Positions 1 through 8,888 of a DNA stretch of 64,000 nucleotides are shown one piece after another. Position numbers and translations under genes: made by a program. Each line of letters starts with the position of its first letter. Position 1 is the first letter of the stretch. Origin of the DNA: Polyangium jinanense (lineage in GTDB: Bacteria; Myxococcota; Polyangia; Polyangiales; Polyangiaceae); contig NZ_JAGTJJ010000024.1 in assembly GCF_028435365.1 (NCBI RefSeq), positions 62,001 through 126,000 of the forward strand, written 5' to 3'. The notes beneath the pieces are model-generated. The model did no database searches and was not told the DNA's origin. It saw only the letters and a list, made by a program, of their open reading frames with translations.

Positions 1-557
1 AAGCGCATCCCGTTCCCTCGGGACGCGCCGGCGTCGAGGTCGTGCGAGCGTCGACGGGACAGGGTGGTTATCGTGGCTCGGTGCTCGACGCGCACGATGG
101 AATCCCGATCGCCGGCGCGCGGCTCGCCGTGGTGGCGCCCGCGTTCCAAGGCGATGGTGTCATCGCGCGCGCGACCGCCGACGAACGTGGAACCTTCGTG
201 CTGGATGTGCCCTACCGCAGCGATGCGCGCCTCGTGATCGAAGCGGACGAGCACAGCAGGTACGAGCAGGCGCTCCCTCCGCCGGGAGTGCTCCGCGTCG
301 CCCTGATCACCCGCCGCCGCACGCTGCTCGAGCGGCTCGTGAAATGGGCGCGCCGCACCGGAGCGCCTTTCGACATGCAACCCGAGCCGACCCCCGGACA
401 CGTACGGCGGGCGGCTTTCCGCGCGAACAACGCGGAAATCGAGTCCTGGGCGCGAGCCCTCGAGCAGGCTGCCTACGGCTCCACCGTCGTCGACGAGGGG
501 GTCGAAGCCGCGCTCCTCAACGACGAACCCAGAGGCGGCCGAAAGCCGGCGGGATGA
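1..557 (+). CDS. C-terminal part of a carboxypeptidase-regulatory-like domain protein (5' end outside window)
   Basis: The reading frame is open from base 3, so the GTG at 42 is probably internal and the gene starts upstream of the window. The visible part reads GGYRGSVLDAHDGIPIAGARL, then a short Ala/Arg stretch and ERGTFVLDVPY. This is the pattern of a CarboxypepD_reg/transthyretin-like beta-sandwich (G-x-V-x-D...P-x-x-G-A...T-D-x-x-G-x-F). The last 80 residues are charged and helical without a recognised domain. In myxobacteria such domains are common in envelope and secreted proteins. Cell location cannot be judged because the N-terminus is missing. Confidence 0.6.
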   Translation, partial: AHPVPSGRAGVEVVRASTGQGGYRGSVLDAHDGIPIAGARLAVVAPAFQGDGVIARATADERGTFVLDVPYRSDARLVIEADEHSRYEQALPPPGVLRVALITRRRTLLERLVKWARRTGAPFDMQPEPTPGHVRRAAFRANNAEIESWARALEQAAYGSTVVDEGVEAALLNDEPRGGRKPAG

Positions 558-621
558 CGTGAACCGCCCCCGCCTCCCCCACCCGTGCGCTCCCTTTGCC
601 CTCGCGCGCAGAGCACACACG

Positions 622-649
622 TTGACGTACGGGTACCGTCCCATATAGT
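622..649 (+). promoter_or_regulatory. Sigma-70-type promoter of ftsY
   Basis: TTGACG at 622-627 and TATAGT at 644-649 are separated by 16 bases, a near-consensus housekeeping promoter that is rare in this GC-rich DNA. The predicted transcript would start near 656, so the GTG at 687 is the first usable ftsY start and upstream in-frame starts are excluded. Confidence 0.6.
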
Positions 650-686
650 CGCGAACCAGTTCGCGGACCGCTGGAGAACGCACATC

Positions 687-2096
687 GTGGACCCCCTCTA
701 CATCGTCATCGGTCTCGTGGTCGTGGCGCTGGCCGTTTACTTCCTGTTCATCAGGAAGCCGGAAGCGCCCAAGAAGCTCGAGACGCCGCCGGAGGCGAAG
801 AAGCTCCCGGCGACAAAGGCGCCCGAGCGTGAAGAGCCGGCCAAGACCGCGGGGAAACCCGCGAAGGAGGAGCCGAAGCAGGCTGCTCCGGCAAAGGTCA
901 AGCCGGCCGAAGAGGCCAAGGAGGCCAAGAAGAAGGAGGAGAAGAAGGCTGCCGAGCCTGCGCCGGCCGTCGTCGAGAAGCAGCCCGAGCCCGCGCCCGT
1001 TGCGAAGGAGCCCGAGGCCAAGCAGCCCGAGCCCGCGCCCGTGCAAGCTCCGACGCCCGTCGCCGAGCCAGCGCCGAAGCCCGCAGAGGCGCCTGCGATC
1101 AAGCCCGTGTCGATCGCGGCGCGCGAGCTGCCTGCACCGTCGGCTCCGCGCAAGAAGGATGTCGAAGGTCTGCGTCGCGGGCTCACGAAGGCGCGCGAGA
1201 GCGAGGGCTTCTTCGGTCGCCTGAAGGCGCTCTTCGTCGGCCGCAGCGAGGTCGATCCTGGGCTCGTCGATCAGATCGAGGAGGTGCTTCTCACCTCCGA
1301 CGTCGGCGTGAAGACGACCGAAGCGCTGCTCGAAGAGATCCGCGCGGGCATCAAGGAGAAGAAGCTCGTCAAGGACGAGCACGTCTGGGATGCCTTGCGT
1401 CGTCGCGCGCGTGAGCTCCTCGGTGGGAGCGGCGGCGGCATCAAGTTCCCCGCGCGTCCCACGGTGGTGATGTTCGTTGGCGTCAACGGCGCGGGCAAGA
1501 CGACGACGATCGGCAAGCTCGCGACCAAGCTCAAGGCGGAAGGCAGGACCGTCGTGCTCGCTGCGGGCGACACGTTCCGCGCGGCGGCGGTGCAGCAGCT
1601 CGTCGTGTGGGGCAAGCGCGTCGGCTGCGAGGTCGTGAGCGGCAAGGATGGAGCGAACCCGGGCGCGGTCATCTACGACGCGATCCAGAAGGCGGCGGAG
1701 ATCGGCGCCGACGTCGTGCTCGCTGACACGGCGGGTCGCTTGCATACGAAGACGAACCTGATGGACGAGCTCACGAAGGTCGCGCGCACGATCGACAAGG
1801 CGCTGCCGGGAGCTCCGCACGAGACGCTCCTCGTGCTCGATGCGACGAACGGTCAGAACGCGCTGCAACAGGCGGCGATGTTCAAGGAGGCGCTGCCGCT
1901 CTCGGGCATCGTGCTGACGAAGCTCGACGGCACGGCGAAGGGCGGTGTCGTGCTCGGCATCTGCGCGGAGCATGCGCTGCCGGTGCGCTACATCGGCATC
2001 GGCGAGCGTCCCGACGAGCTGCGTGACTTCAACGCAGACGAGTTTGTCGAAGCGCTGCTCGGTCAAACCGACGAGTCAACGGACGCGGCGGCGTGA
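687..2096 (+). CDS. ftsY: Signal recognition particle receptor FtsY
   Basis: SRP-receptor GTPase that docks ribosome-nascent-chain/SRP complexes at the inner membrane for co-translational insertion. The product is about 469 residues. It has an N-terminal membrane segment (about residues 3-20, YIVIGLVVVALAVYFLFI), a long Lys/Glu/Ala/Pro-rich linker (to about 165) and the NG domain. Visible motifs are GVNGAGKTTT (P-loop, about 262), DTFRAAA, DTAGR (about 346), TKLDGTAKGG (about 410) and GIGERPDELRDF at the C-terminal side. The GTG at 687 is chosen because GGAG lies about 10 bases upstream and it follows the promoter at 622-649. A transmembrane N-terminus is found in some FtsY proteins; E. coli FtsY uses an amphipathic acidic domain instead. 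Confidence 0.96.
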   Translation: MDPLYIVIGLVVVALAVYFLFIRKPEAPKKLETPPEAKKLPATKAPEREEPAKTAGKPAKEEPKQAAPAKVKPAEEAKEAKKKEEKKAAEPAPAVVEKQPEPAPVAKEPEAKQPEPAPVQAPTPVAEPAPKPAEAPAIKPVSIAARELPAPSAPRKKDVEGLRRGLTKARESEGFFGRLKALFVGRSEVDPGLVDQIEEVLLTSDVGVKTTEALLEEIRAGIKEKKLVKDEHVWDALRRRARELLGGSGGGIKFPARPTVVMFVGVNGAGKTTTIGKLATKLKAEGRTVVLAAGDTFRAAAVQQLVVWGKRVGCEVVSGKDGANPGAVIYDAIQKAAEIGADVVLADTAGRLHTKTNLMDELTKVARTIDKALPGAPHETLLVLDATNGQNALQQAAMFKEALPLSGIVLTKLDGTAKGGVVLGICAEHALPVRYIGIGERPDELRDFNADEFVEALLGQTDESTDAAA

Positions 2097-2466
2097 ACCT
2101 CTGCGCCGAGCACGAAACACGCGCGACGGGGCCCCGACCGGGATCGGAGACGGGGCCACGTCGTGCACGTTTCGGACGGACGGCGCAAAAATCATGGATT
2201 TCGTTTGATTTTCTTGCTCGTGCGCGAGCGTCTCGTGGTTGGATGGGCGTGGATCGTGTCGCTGCGTTGGCAGCCGGGACGGTCCTGCCCGATCCGATCT
2301 CGGGAACAGAAACCGATTTGGTTGTTGATTCCCAGATTTTACGCGTGATATAGTCCGTCCCGCTTGTCGGTAGACCGTTTTTTTGAATGAAGTCGCGCAG
2401 TTAGACTTGTACGGACGGACCGGACCGATCGATGCTCACGTCGCACGGACTGCGGAAGGGATGGCG
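2097..2466. other. Gene-free interval with promoter
   Basis: About 370 bases between ftsY and the first beta-barrel gene. It is noticeably more AT-rich than its surroundings (2190-2220 and 2310-2385). Apart from the promoter noted separately I see no gene; short reading frames here have no ribosome site or recognisable sequence. Confidence 0.5.
2325..2354 (+). promoter_or_regulatory. Sigma-70-type promoter for the outer-membrane barrel genes
   Basis: TTGATT at 2325-2330 and TATAGT at 2349-2354 are separated by 18 bases. They would give a leader of roughly 105 bases before the ATG at 2467. The same TATAGT -10 is used upstream of ftsY. Confidence 0.45.
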
Positions 2467-3444
2467 ATGAACCAGGTTCGCGTGGGGCTCCTCGTGGCGG
2501 CTGCGCTGCTGGCCATGCCGTTGACGGCGGCAGCGCAACCGAAGAAGGATCAACCGAAGGAGATCAACCTCGACGACGAGGGAGCCGAGAAGCCTGCTGA
2601 CGCGCCCGCCCAGGGCGAGGGCGAGGCTGCCGGCACCGGTGAGGGTGAGGGCGAGACTCCTGGCGGCGAGGGTGAAGGCCTCGGGGACATCTGTAAGATC
2701 GATCCCTCGGCCTGCCCGAGCATCAACATGGATGAGGCCGCGAAGCGGGACATCAACGCAGAGATGTACGCGGTGCAGCAGATCTACGCGCTGCGCCGGT
2801 TCCGCTTCGAGATCACGCCCTACTTCGGGATCACGATGAACGACCAGTTCGTCGCGCACCCCGCGCCCGGGCTCGGTCTCAACTTCTACATCACGAACGT
2901 GCTCGCGGTCGGGGTGAACGGCAACCTCTACGCCGCTCTGAACTCGCCCTCGAACTTCAACTTCCAGACGAGCCGCGCAGCGCGCGTCGGTATTCCGATC
3001 ACGGAGTACGCCTGGAACGCGAACGCGAACTTCTCGTACGTGCCTGCGTACGGCAAGTTCGCCGGGTTCGGCGACTTCATCTTCCACTACGACTTCTACG
3101 TGCTCGGTGGCGTGGGTGCGATCGCTACGCGCCCGATCGCCGTTGTCGATCCCGACAACCGCACGTTCGAGTTCAAGCCTCGGCTGTCGTTCCACGTCGG
3201 CGGCGGGCTCCGCATCTTCTTCAACCGATGGTTCGCGGTCGTGGCGGAGCTCAGCGACTACATCTTCTTCGACGAGCTCGAGAACCCGGGTATCGCGACC
3301 GGCAAGGACGCCAACGGCAATCCGAGAGCACAGGATCCGACGACCTGGACCGCGCCCGAGACGAGCTTCACCAACAACGTCCAAGCGCAGGTCGGGTTTT
3401 CGGTCTTCCTGCCGTTCAGCTGGGAATACCGGCTGCCCAAGTGA
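2467..3444 (+). CDS. Outer-membrane beta-barrel domain protein (myxobacterial type)
   Basis: About 325 residues. ATG 2467 is chosen over the one at 2461 because GGAAGGG (2454-2460) is then correctly spaced. A clear signal peptide (MNQVRVGLLVAAALLAMPLTAAAQ) is followed by an acidic Gly/Glu linker (GEGEAAGTGEGEGE). The rest is a C-terminal barrel with alternating aromatic/hydrophobic strands, beginning RRFRFEITPYFGITMNDQFV and ending in FSVFLPFSWEYRLPK. It sits 63 bases upstream of a second barrel gene with the same FEITP entry motif, so the two are probably paralogues acting together. The arrangement resembles the paired OM barrels GltA/GltB of the Myxococcus gliding machinery, but I cannot prove that link. 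Confidence 0.8.
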   Translation: MNQVRVGLLVAAALLAMPLTAAAQPKKDQPKEINLDDEGAEKPADAPAQGEGEAAGTGEGEGETPGGEGEGLGDICKIDPSACPSINMDEAAKRDINAEMYAVQQIYALRRFRFEITPYFGITMNDQFVAHPAPGLGLNFYITNVLAVGVNGNLYAALNSPSNFNFQTSRAARVGIPITEYAWNANANFSYVPAYGKFAGFGDFIFHYDFYVLGGVGAIATRPIAVVDPDNRTFEFKPRLSFHVGGGLRIFFNRWFAVVAELSDYIFFDELENPGIATGKDANGNPRAQDPTTWTAPETSFTNNVQAQVGFSVFLPFSWEYRLPK

Positions 3445-3507
3445 GCCGAGGGGCAGCGAGGCGTGCAAGGAACATCCGGGACGATTCAGCCAAGTACGGG
3501 GACATGC

Positions 3508-4440
3508 ATGATGCGTCGATTCGTGAATAGCCTTTGCGCGTCTCGCCTGCTCCGCAGGGGCATGCTCGCGGCGCTCACGGGATGTGCAGCGCTCGCCATG
3601 AGCGCAGGTGCCGAAGCGCAGGAGATTCAGCTCACGGGTCCCCTCGCGGGGGCCCCGGCTGTGCGGAAGTTGCGCCTGCATCGCGCGGGCCGCTTCGAAA
3701 TTACGCCGAGCGCGTCCTTCACACTGCTCGACGAGTACCAGCGCACGATCATGCCTGGTCTGCGCCTGATGTACCACCCGACCGACTGGCTCGGGGTCGG
3801 CCTCTGGGGTGGCTACGGCATCCAGTCGACGACGTCGCTCACCGACGAGTTGCAGGTGAAGGCGATCGACGAGCGGAGCTGCCCCGCGGACTCGAACACG
3901 GCGACCGATACGGCCTGCAAGCTGACGGCCGTCAACCTGACCCGCGGCAACCTCGCCGCGGATCAGCTCGGCCGCATGCAGTGGGTCGCCGCGCCGCAGA
4001 TCACGGTCGTTCCGTTCCGCGGCAAACTGTCGCTGTTCGCAGCGCTCTTCGTCGACACCGACATCAGCTTCTTCGTCGGTCCGGCCGTCATCGGCGTGCA
4101 GGAGCGCAAGCCCTGCGGCAAGGACAACGACGGCAACACTCTCGCGGACCGCCCGTGCGCGGCCCAGAGCTCGTTCGAGCTCGAGAGCCGCATCGCCTTC
4201 GCGCCCACGTTCGGCGTCGGCTGGAACTTCTACCCGACGTCGTTCTTCGGCTTCGGCGCGGAGTGGAGGGCGCTGCCCTTCGCGTGGAACACGTCCGGCT
4301 TCGACAACGCCGGCGCGGGCAACGACGAGGCCTTCCCCGACACTGCGGTCAACAACAAAGATCGTCAGTTCCGCTTCAACAGCATGATCTCCGTCAACCT
4401 GATGTTCTCCCTCCCCATGAAGGTGAAGAACAGCGACTGA
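3508..4440 (+). CDS. Outer-membrane beta-barrel domain protein, paralogue of the preceding gene
   Basis: About 310 residues from ATG 3508; a second ATG follows directly at 3511 and GGGGA lies 6-10 bases upstream. The signal peptide is long and Arg-rich, ending near MSAGAEAQ. The barrel begins HRAGRFEITPSASFTLLDEYQ and ends MFSLPMKVKNSD. Four Cys residues in the loops (CPADSNTATDTAC, CGKDNDGNTLADRPC) could form two disulfides, unlike the preceding paralogue. Likely co-transcribed with it. Confidence 0.8.
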   Translation: MMRRFVNSLCASRLLRRGMLAALTGCAALAMSAGAEAQEIQLTGPLAGAPAVRKLRLHRAGRFEITPSASFTLLDEYQRTIMPGLRLMYHPTDWLGVGLWGGYGIQSTTSLTDELQVKAIDERSCPADSNTATDTACKLTAVNLTRGNLAADQLGRMQWVAAPQITVVPFRGKLSLFAALFVDTDISFFVGPAVIGVQERKPCGKDNDGNTLADRPCAAQSSFELESRIAFAPTFGVGWNFYPTSFFGFGAEWRALPFAWNTSGFDNAGAGNDEAFPDTAVNNKDRQFRFNSMISVNLMFSLPMKVKNSD

Positions 4441-4520
4441 CGAAGACGAAGCCGGCTGCACCACAGCCGATGACACGCCCCGGAATGCGGGCGGCCGAGA
4501 CGGAGACCCAAAGCTCCGCG

Positions 4521-4543
4521 ACGCCCCAAGCATCCCGGGGCGT
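4521..4543 (+). terminator. Hairpin after the barrel operon
   Basis: Inverted repeat ACGCCCC (4521-4527) / GGGGCGT (4537-4543) with a 9-base loop, 80 bases after the barrel gene stop. No run of T follows, so it is a possible transcription or mRNA 3' end structure rather than a textbook intrinsic terminator. Confidence 0.35.
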
Positions 4544-4675
4544 GCCGCTTTCGAAGACCCCGCTGGTAGGGGCAGCGTGCTCGTCAAGAGGTCGAGCACT
4601 TGCTTTGTCCCTTGCGAGGGCCTATGCGAAGCCTGCTCCAGCCCTCCCCCTGCCGGGCTGGAGCGCGAGGTAGAG

Positions 4676-5455
4676 GTGGGCATTTTCGACTTCCTCCGTA
4701 GCAAGGGCGCGAAGAGCGCGCCTCCGTCGGGCAACGCGCCCGCCGTCGACAAGAAGATCGCCGGGCCGGCCAAGGTCGTCGCGGACAAACGCGCCCAGAC
4801 CTATGACCGCCTGGAGGCCATTCAGGCCCTCGTCGACATGAAGACGCCGGAGGCAGCCGCCGCGCTCCTCAAGCGCTTCAACTTCACGATCGATCCGTCG
4901 ATCACGGACGCCGAAGAGAAGGACCTCGCGTTCCGGGGCATCGTCGCCGCAGGCAAGGACGTCGTGCCCGCGGTCATCGAGTTCTGCACGAAGGCCGAGG
5001 CGCTGACGTGGCCCCTCAAGGTGCTCGACGCCGTGCTCGACGATGACGCGTATCGCGAAGAGCTGCTCGATCTGCTCGAGGGCTTCGACACCGAGTACGC
5101 GCGCAACGTCGAGCCGAAGATCCAGATCATCCAGGCGCTCGAAGAGGTCGTGCACGAGGACGTGCGCACGGCGGTGGAGCGCTTCTTCGAGGATGTCAAC
5201 GAGACCGTGCGGTTCCACGCGGTGCAGACGACGTTCGCGCAGGCGATGCCCGAGAGCGTCAAGCCGCTCATCGACATGCTCGTGAACGAGGAATCGGTCC
5301 GCGTGAAGAACAAGGTCGCCGAAGGCCTGCTCGTACGCGGGTGGACGATCCCCGAGGATCGTAGGGACGCCGTCGCCGACGCGCTCGGCGACACCGGCGG
5401 CTACACCGTCGGCGAAAGCGGCAAGATCGTGAAGCGTTCGCTCCGCTTCGGTTGA
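4676..5455 (+). CDS. HEAT-repeat domain protein
   Basis: About 259 residues. GTG 4676 is preferred because it follows a purine-rich GCGAGGTAGAG and gives the natural start MGIFDFLRSKG. The protein is soluble, with no signal peptide, and built of repeated helix pairs: RLEAIQALVDMKTPEAAAALLKRF, EEVVHEDVRTAVERFFEDVNETVRFHA, MPESVKPLIDMLVNEESVRVKNKVAEGL. This is the alpha-solenoid pattern of HEAT/PBS-lyase repeats, normally a protein-interaction scaffold. No catalytic residue is evident. Neighbours give no specific role. Confidence 0.75.
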   Translation: MGIFDFLRSKGAKSAPPSGNAPAVDKKIAGPAKVVADKRAQTYDRLEAIQALVDMKTPEAAAALLKRFNFTIDPSITDAEEKDLAFRGIVAAGKDVVPAVIEFCTKAEALTWPLKVLDAVLDDDAYREELLDLLEGFDTEYARNVEPKIQIIQALEEVVHEDVRTAVERFFEDVNETVRFHAVQTTFAQAMPESVKPLIDMLVNEESVRVKNKVAEGLLVRGWTIPEDRRDAVADALGDTGGYTVGESGKIVKRSLRFG

Positions 5456-5658
5456 TCCAAACGCGTAGCGGATTGCGCGCCTCCCCGGCGCGTTCGAGCA
5501 CCAAGCCCGCCCTTCGTCCGTGTTGACAGCGCGGGCCACGCTGAAAGAGGATCCGCGTTGCCCCGGCATGTTCGGGGTGTGTCGACGGCCCAGCGGCAGC
5601 CGCGCGAACCCCGCGCACGCTCCCCGGCACCACTCGACGGAAAGCGAGCATCCCAGGC

Positions 5659-7305
5659 GTGAGGGGACATCGATCGACGCGCCTTTCGCGCGTGGTTGCA
5701 TCCGGGCTCGCCGCTCTTGCCACGGCGATCACCGCGCATCCGCGTGACGCGCGTGCCCTCGACTTCGAGGTGCAGAGCGACACCGCAGCGCAGGCGTACC
5801 AAGTCGCGAGCCCGTGGGGCGACACGATCCTCGATCGGCGTCGCCTCATGCAGACGTTGTCGCTCGGCGTGTACAACCTGCAGGGCGATCACGTCCCGGG
5901 GCGCGCCGATTTCTCGGTCGTGCTGCGGGTGCGCCTCGACGCCGACTTCGGGATCAACGGTCACCTCGGCGACACCGATCGCGGCGGCGAGACGAGCTAC
6001 CTGACCGAGGCGGGGCCCGGCGTGCGCTTCGTGCCGGGCCTGCAGCAGGCGCCGATCGATCTCATGTACGCGTACGTCGAGGGCCGCAACCTCTTGAACG
6101 GCTGGCTCGGCTTCCGCGCGGGACGGCAGTACGTCGTCGACTCGCTTGGCTGGTGGTCGTTCGACGGCGCGCTCGCGCGCGTGACGACGCCGTACTTCGT
6201 GCAAGCCGAGTTCTATGGTGGGCTCGAGCAGCGCGGCGGGCTGCCGCTGTCGACGTCGCGCTACGAGCGGCCAGGCGTTTGGCGCGGCAACCACGCGGGC
6301 TTCGGCACCGCGGGCGATCAGCCGAGCGTGACGGACTACCCTTCGTATCAGTACACGCAGCCCGCGCCCGCGTTCGGCGTCGCGCTCGAGAGCAACGGGC
6401 CGAGCTGGATCCACGGGCGGCTCTCGTATCGACGCGTCTACAACATGGGCACGTCGGTGACGCAGCAGTTCCCCGATCCGACGGGTGGTTATCGCACGGC
6501 GAACGGGCTGCGCGTGTCGCAGGATCGGCTGGGCTACGCGCTCGATCTCAACAAGAGCGATCTCGGCGCGATCAAGGGCGGCTTCACGTACGACTTCTAC
6601 AACCAGATCGTCGGCTCGTATTACGGCGGGGTCGAGGCGTACCTGGGCAAACGCGCGACCATCGGCGCGGACATCGACTACTTCGTGCCGACCTTCGACG
6701 CCGACTCGATCTTCAACTGGTTCACGAAGAGCCCCATCACGACGGCGACGGCGCGCGTCTGGGCCGCGCCGACGCAGAGGCTCGATCTCTCGGCCTACGG
6801 CGGTGTGCGCATCTGGATGGCCGACGGCGATCCCGAGACGTTCGGCACGGAGCAGTGCCGCGCCTCCGGGCTCTGCAGCGGCGACCAGGAGATCGATCCG
6901 GCGAACTCGAAGACGTTCACCCGCGATCCTGACAACCGCGCGACCTCGACGACGATCGACGCGCTCGCGAACGTGTCCGGGCGGTATCGCTTCGGCACGG
7001 GCGAGGTGGGGCTGCGCGGCATGGTGCAGGCAGGCGCGCGTGGGCACACCGGAGGCGCGGATCTCTCGGGCGAGAAGCGCTTCGACGGCGGGCGTTATCG
7101 CGTCGGTGGGCGCGTCTCGCTCTACGACTGGAACGACCCGCTGCGGCCCGATCGTGGCGCGACGTCGTTCGGCTACGTCCTCGGCGCGGGCATCCGGCCC
7201 GTGCAACAAGCCGACCTGCGGATCGAGTGGGAGCACGACATGAACCGGCTCGTCGGGCAGCGCTTCCGCATCGTGGCGCTCCTCAACTTGAGGCTCGGCG
7301 GATGA
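5659..7305 (+). CDS. Outer-membrane beta-barrel (porin-like) coupled to the multiheme cytochrome
   Basis: A 548-residue product from GTG 5659. The basic N-terminus and signal peptide end near HPRDARA, followed by LDFEVQSDTAAQ. The remainder has the alternating pattern of a large barrel: repeated Tyr/Trp/Arg strands such as FRAGRQYVVDSLGWWSFDG, SYRRVYNMGTSV and GAIKGGFTYDFYNQIVGSYYGG, ending RFRIVALLNLRLGG. The terminal strand is typical of OMPs apart from a C-terminal Gly. Its stop overlaps the start of the 13-heme cytochrome gene (ATGA), so the two are translationally coupled. By analogy with porin-cytochrome conduits (MtrB/MtrA, PioB/PioA, Omb/Oma) the barrel could hold the cytochrome across the outer membrane. 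No direct sequence match to those porins is claimed. Confidence 0.72.
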   Translation: MRGHRSTRLSRVVASGLAALATAITAHPRDARALDFEVQSDTAAQAYQVASPWGDTILDRRRLMQTLSLGVYNLQGDHVPGRADFSVVLRVRLDADFGINGHLGDTDRGGETSYLTEAGPGVRFVPGLQQAPIDLMYAYVEGRNLLNGWLGFRAGRQYVVDSLGWWSFDGALARVTTPYFVQAEFYGGLEQRGGLPLSTSRYERPGVWRGNHAGFGTAGDQPSVTDYPSYQYTQPAPAFGVALESNGPSWIHGRLSYRRVYNMGTSVTQQFPDPTGGYRTANGLRVSQDRLGYALDLNKSDLGAIKGGFTYDFYNQIVGSYYGGVEAYLGKRATIGADIDYFVPTFDADSIFNWFTKSPITTATARVWAAPTQRLDLSAYGGVRIWMADGDPETFGTEQCRASGLCSGDQEIDPANSKTFTRDPDNRATSTTIDALANVSGRYRFGTGEVGLRGMVQAGARGHTGGADLSGEKRFDGGRYRVGGRVSLYDWNDPLRPDRGATSFGYVLGAGIRPVQQADLRIEWEHDMNRLVGQRFRIVALLNLRLGG

Positions 7306-8714
7306 TGATGAACGCCTCCAAGCGAAGCGCAGAGAGCGCACGCAAGACGCGCCGGCCGAACGGCCGACCGCTGCCGGGATGGCTCGCCTTCGTGGCGTGC
7401 CTGTCGGCCCTCATCCTCGGCCTCGTGGGGCCCGATGCGTCCGCGCAAACGGCCGACGATGCGCCTGCCGCGGAGTCCGCCGCGCCGCCGGCGCCGCCTC
7501 CGGGTGGCTACAAGAGCGGGCTCCATCCGATGCCGAACGACGCGGAGACACCGCTCGCGTTCATGCCTCCGGGCAGCGCGGCGAGCCCCGTGCCGAGCGA
7601 GGAGATCTACCCGCCGCAGACGATCACGATCCGCTTCAACCACAAGAAGCACACGAAGGATCTCAAGCAGACCTGCAAGTCGTGCCACGCGGCCGCGTTC
7701 ACGAGCGACAAGGTCGCCGATCGGCTCATGCCGAAGGCCGAGCAGTGCGACGCCTGTCACGACGTCGATCACTCGGACCTCAACGCCGTGAAGGCCGGCA
7801 CGGACGCGAACGGGCAGTGCGTCTTCTGCCACATCGGCGACAAGGCGGGCGAGAAGGGCGCGGTCGCGCCGATGGTGCTGCCGAACGCGAACCTCGTGTT
7901 CACGCACAAGAAGCATCTCGACCGGAACATCCAGTGCGGGCAGTGCCACGGGCAGGTGGGCGAGCTCGAGCTCGCGACGCGTGATCAGCTCCCGCGCATG
8001 GCCGGCTGCTTCGCCTGTCACAACATGAGCGGCGCGGCGCAGGGCCAGGCGAAGGGCGCGTGCACGACGTGCCACACGGCCCGGAACGACGGCCGCATGA
8101 TCACGAGCTTCACGACGGGCAACCTCGTGCCGCCGCAGTGGATGCACAACGCGGCGCACACGCCCGACTTCATCGATCGGCACAAGGCCGTCGCCGCGAA
8201 CGACAGCGCCTTCTGCGGGAGCTGCCACACGACGAACGAGTGCACCGACTGCCACGACGGTCGCGTCCGTCCCCGCAAGGTCCACCCGAACGACTGGCTC
8301 TCGATCCACGCCCAGTCCGCGCGGCAGGACAACCCGCGCTGCTCGAGCTGCCATCAGGCCCAGACGTTCTGCGCCGACTGCCACCGCCGCGTCGGCGTCG
8401 CGCGTGACACCGCGAGCGGAAACCGCCTCGCGGGCCGCCGCTTCCATCCGCCCGCCGCGGAGTTCACGACCGCGCCGCGCGGGCCGAACCATCACGCGTG
8501 GGAGGCGATGCGGAACTTGAACGCCTGCGTGTCCTGCCACACGGAGCGTGACTGTGCGACGTGCCACGCGACGAAGGGGCTTTCCGGCGGGCACGGCGTG
8601 AACCCGCACCCGCTCGGCTTCCGGGACAAGTGTGGCGTTGCGTTCGCGAGAAACCCACGTCCGTGCCTCGTTTGCCACCAGTCGAGCGACCCGCTCGTGA
8701 GGGCGTGCCAATGA
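7302..8714 (+). CDS. Periplasmic multiheme c-type cytochrome with 13 CXXCH motifs
   Basis: About 470 residues. ATG 7302 overlaps the stop of the upstream barrel gene; ATGs at 7305 and 7308 are not distinguishable. An N-terminal hydrophobic segment (LPGWLAFVACLSALILGLVGPDASAQ) acts as signal peptide or anchor. I count 13 heme-attachment motifs: CKSCH, CDACH, CVFCH, CGQCH, CFACH, CTTCH, CGSCH, CTDCH, CSSCH, CADCH, CVSCH, CATCH and CLVCH. FNHKKHTKDL and FTHKKHLDRN precede heme groups in the NapC/cytochrome c7 style and supply distal His ligands. The N-terminal PPQTITIRFNHKKH segment is typical of cytochrome c7-like repeats. Role: electron transfer in the periplasm, probably through the partner barrel. 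Confidence 0.93.
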   Translation: MMMNASKRSAESARKTRRPNGRPLPGWLAFVACLSALILGLVGPDASAQTADDAPAAESAAPPAPPPGGYKSGLHPMPNDAETPLAFMPPGSAASPVPSEEIYPPQTITIRFNHKKHTKDLKQTCKSCHAAAFTSDKVADRLMPKAEQCDACHDVDHSDLNAVKAGTDANGQCVFCHIGDKAGEKGAVAPMVLPNANLVFTHKKHLDRNIQCGQCHGQVGELELATRDQLPRMAGCFACHNMSGAAQGQAKGACTTCHTARNDGRMITSFTTGNLVPPQWMHNAAHTPDFIDRHKAVAANDSAFCGSCHTTNECTDCHDGRVRPRKVHPNDWLSIHAQSARQDNPRCSSCHQAQTFCADCHRRVGVARDTASGNRLAGRRFHPPAAEFTTAPRGPNHHAWEAMRNLNACVSCHTERDCATCHATKGLSGGHGVNPHPLGFRDKCGVAFARNPRPCLVCHQSSDPLVRACQ

Positions 8715-8888
8715 AAGGCCAACATCCGTCGTGGTCTGCGCCTGAGGCTTCCGATCCGCCGGACGGGGCACGGCTCCCGAAACCTCCGACATATTCCTTG
8801 CACACCCCTTCTGGCGACGGGTATAGCGAAGAGCGACGGTGCGCTTCCTCCCCCGCGGTGGTCGCGCGCGTCCTCAAGGAGAACGGGT

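Noticed and set aside
2401..4788. 795-codon open frame on the minus strand across the two barrel genes
   Set aside because: It is antisense to two genes with signal peptides and barrels; composition is Arg/Glu/Val repetitive with no domain, a shadow caused by high GC.
5401..7341. 646-codon minus-strand frame opposite the porin-like gene
   Set aside because: Arg/Ala/Val-rich without a ribosome site or motif, mirrored by the real + strand barrel with a coupled stop/start.
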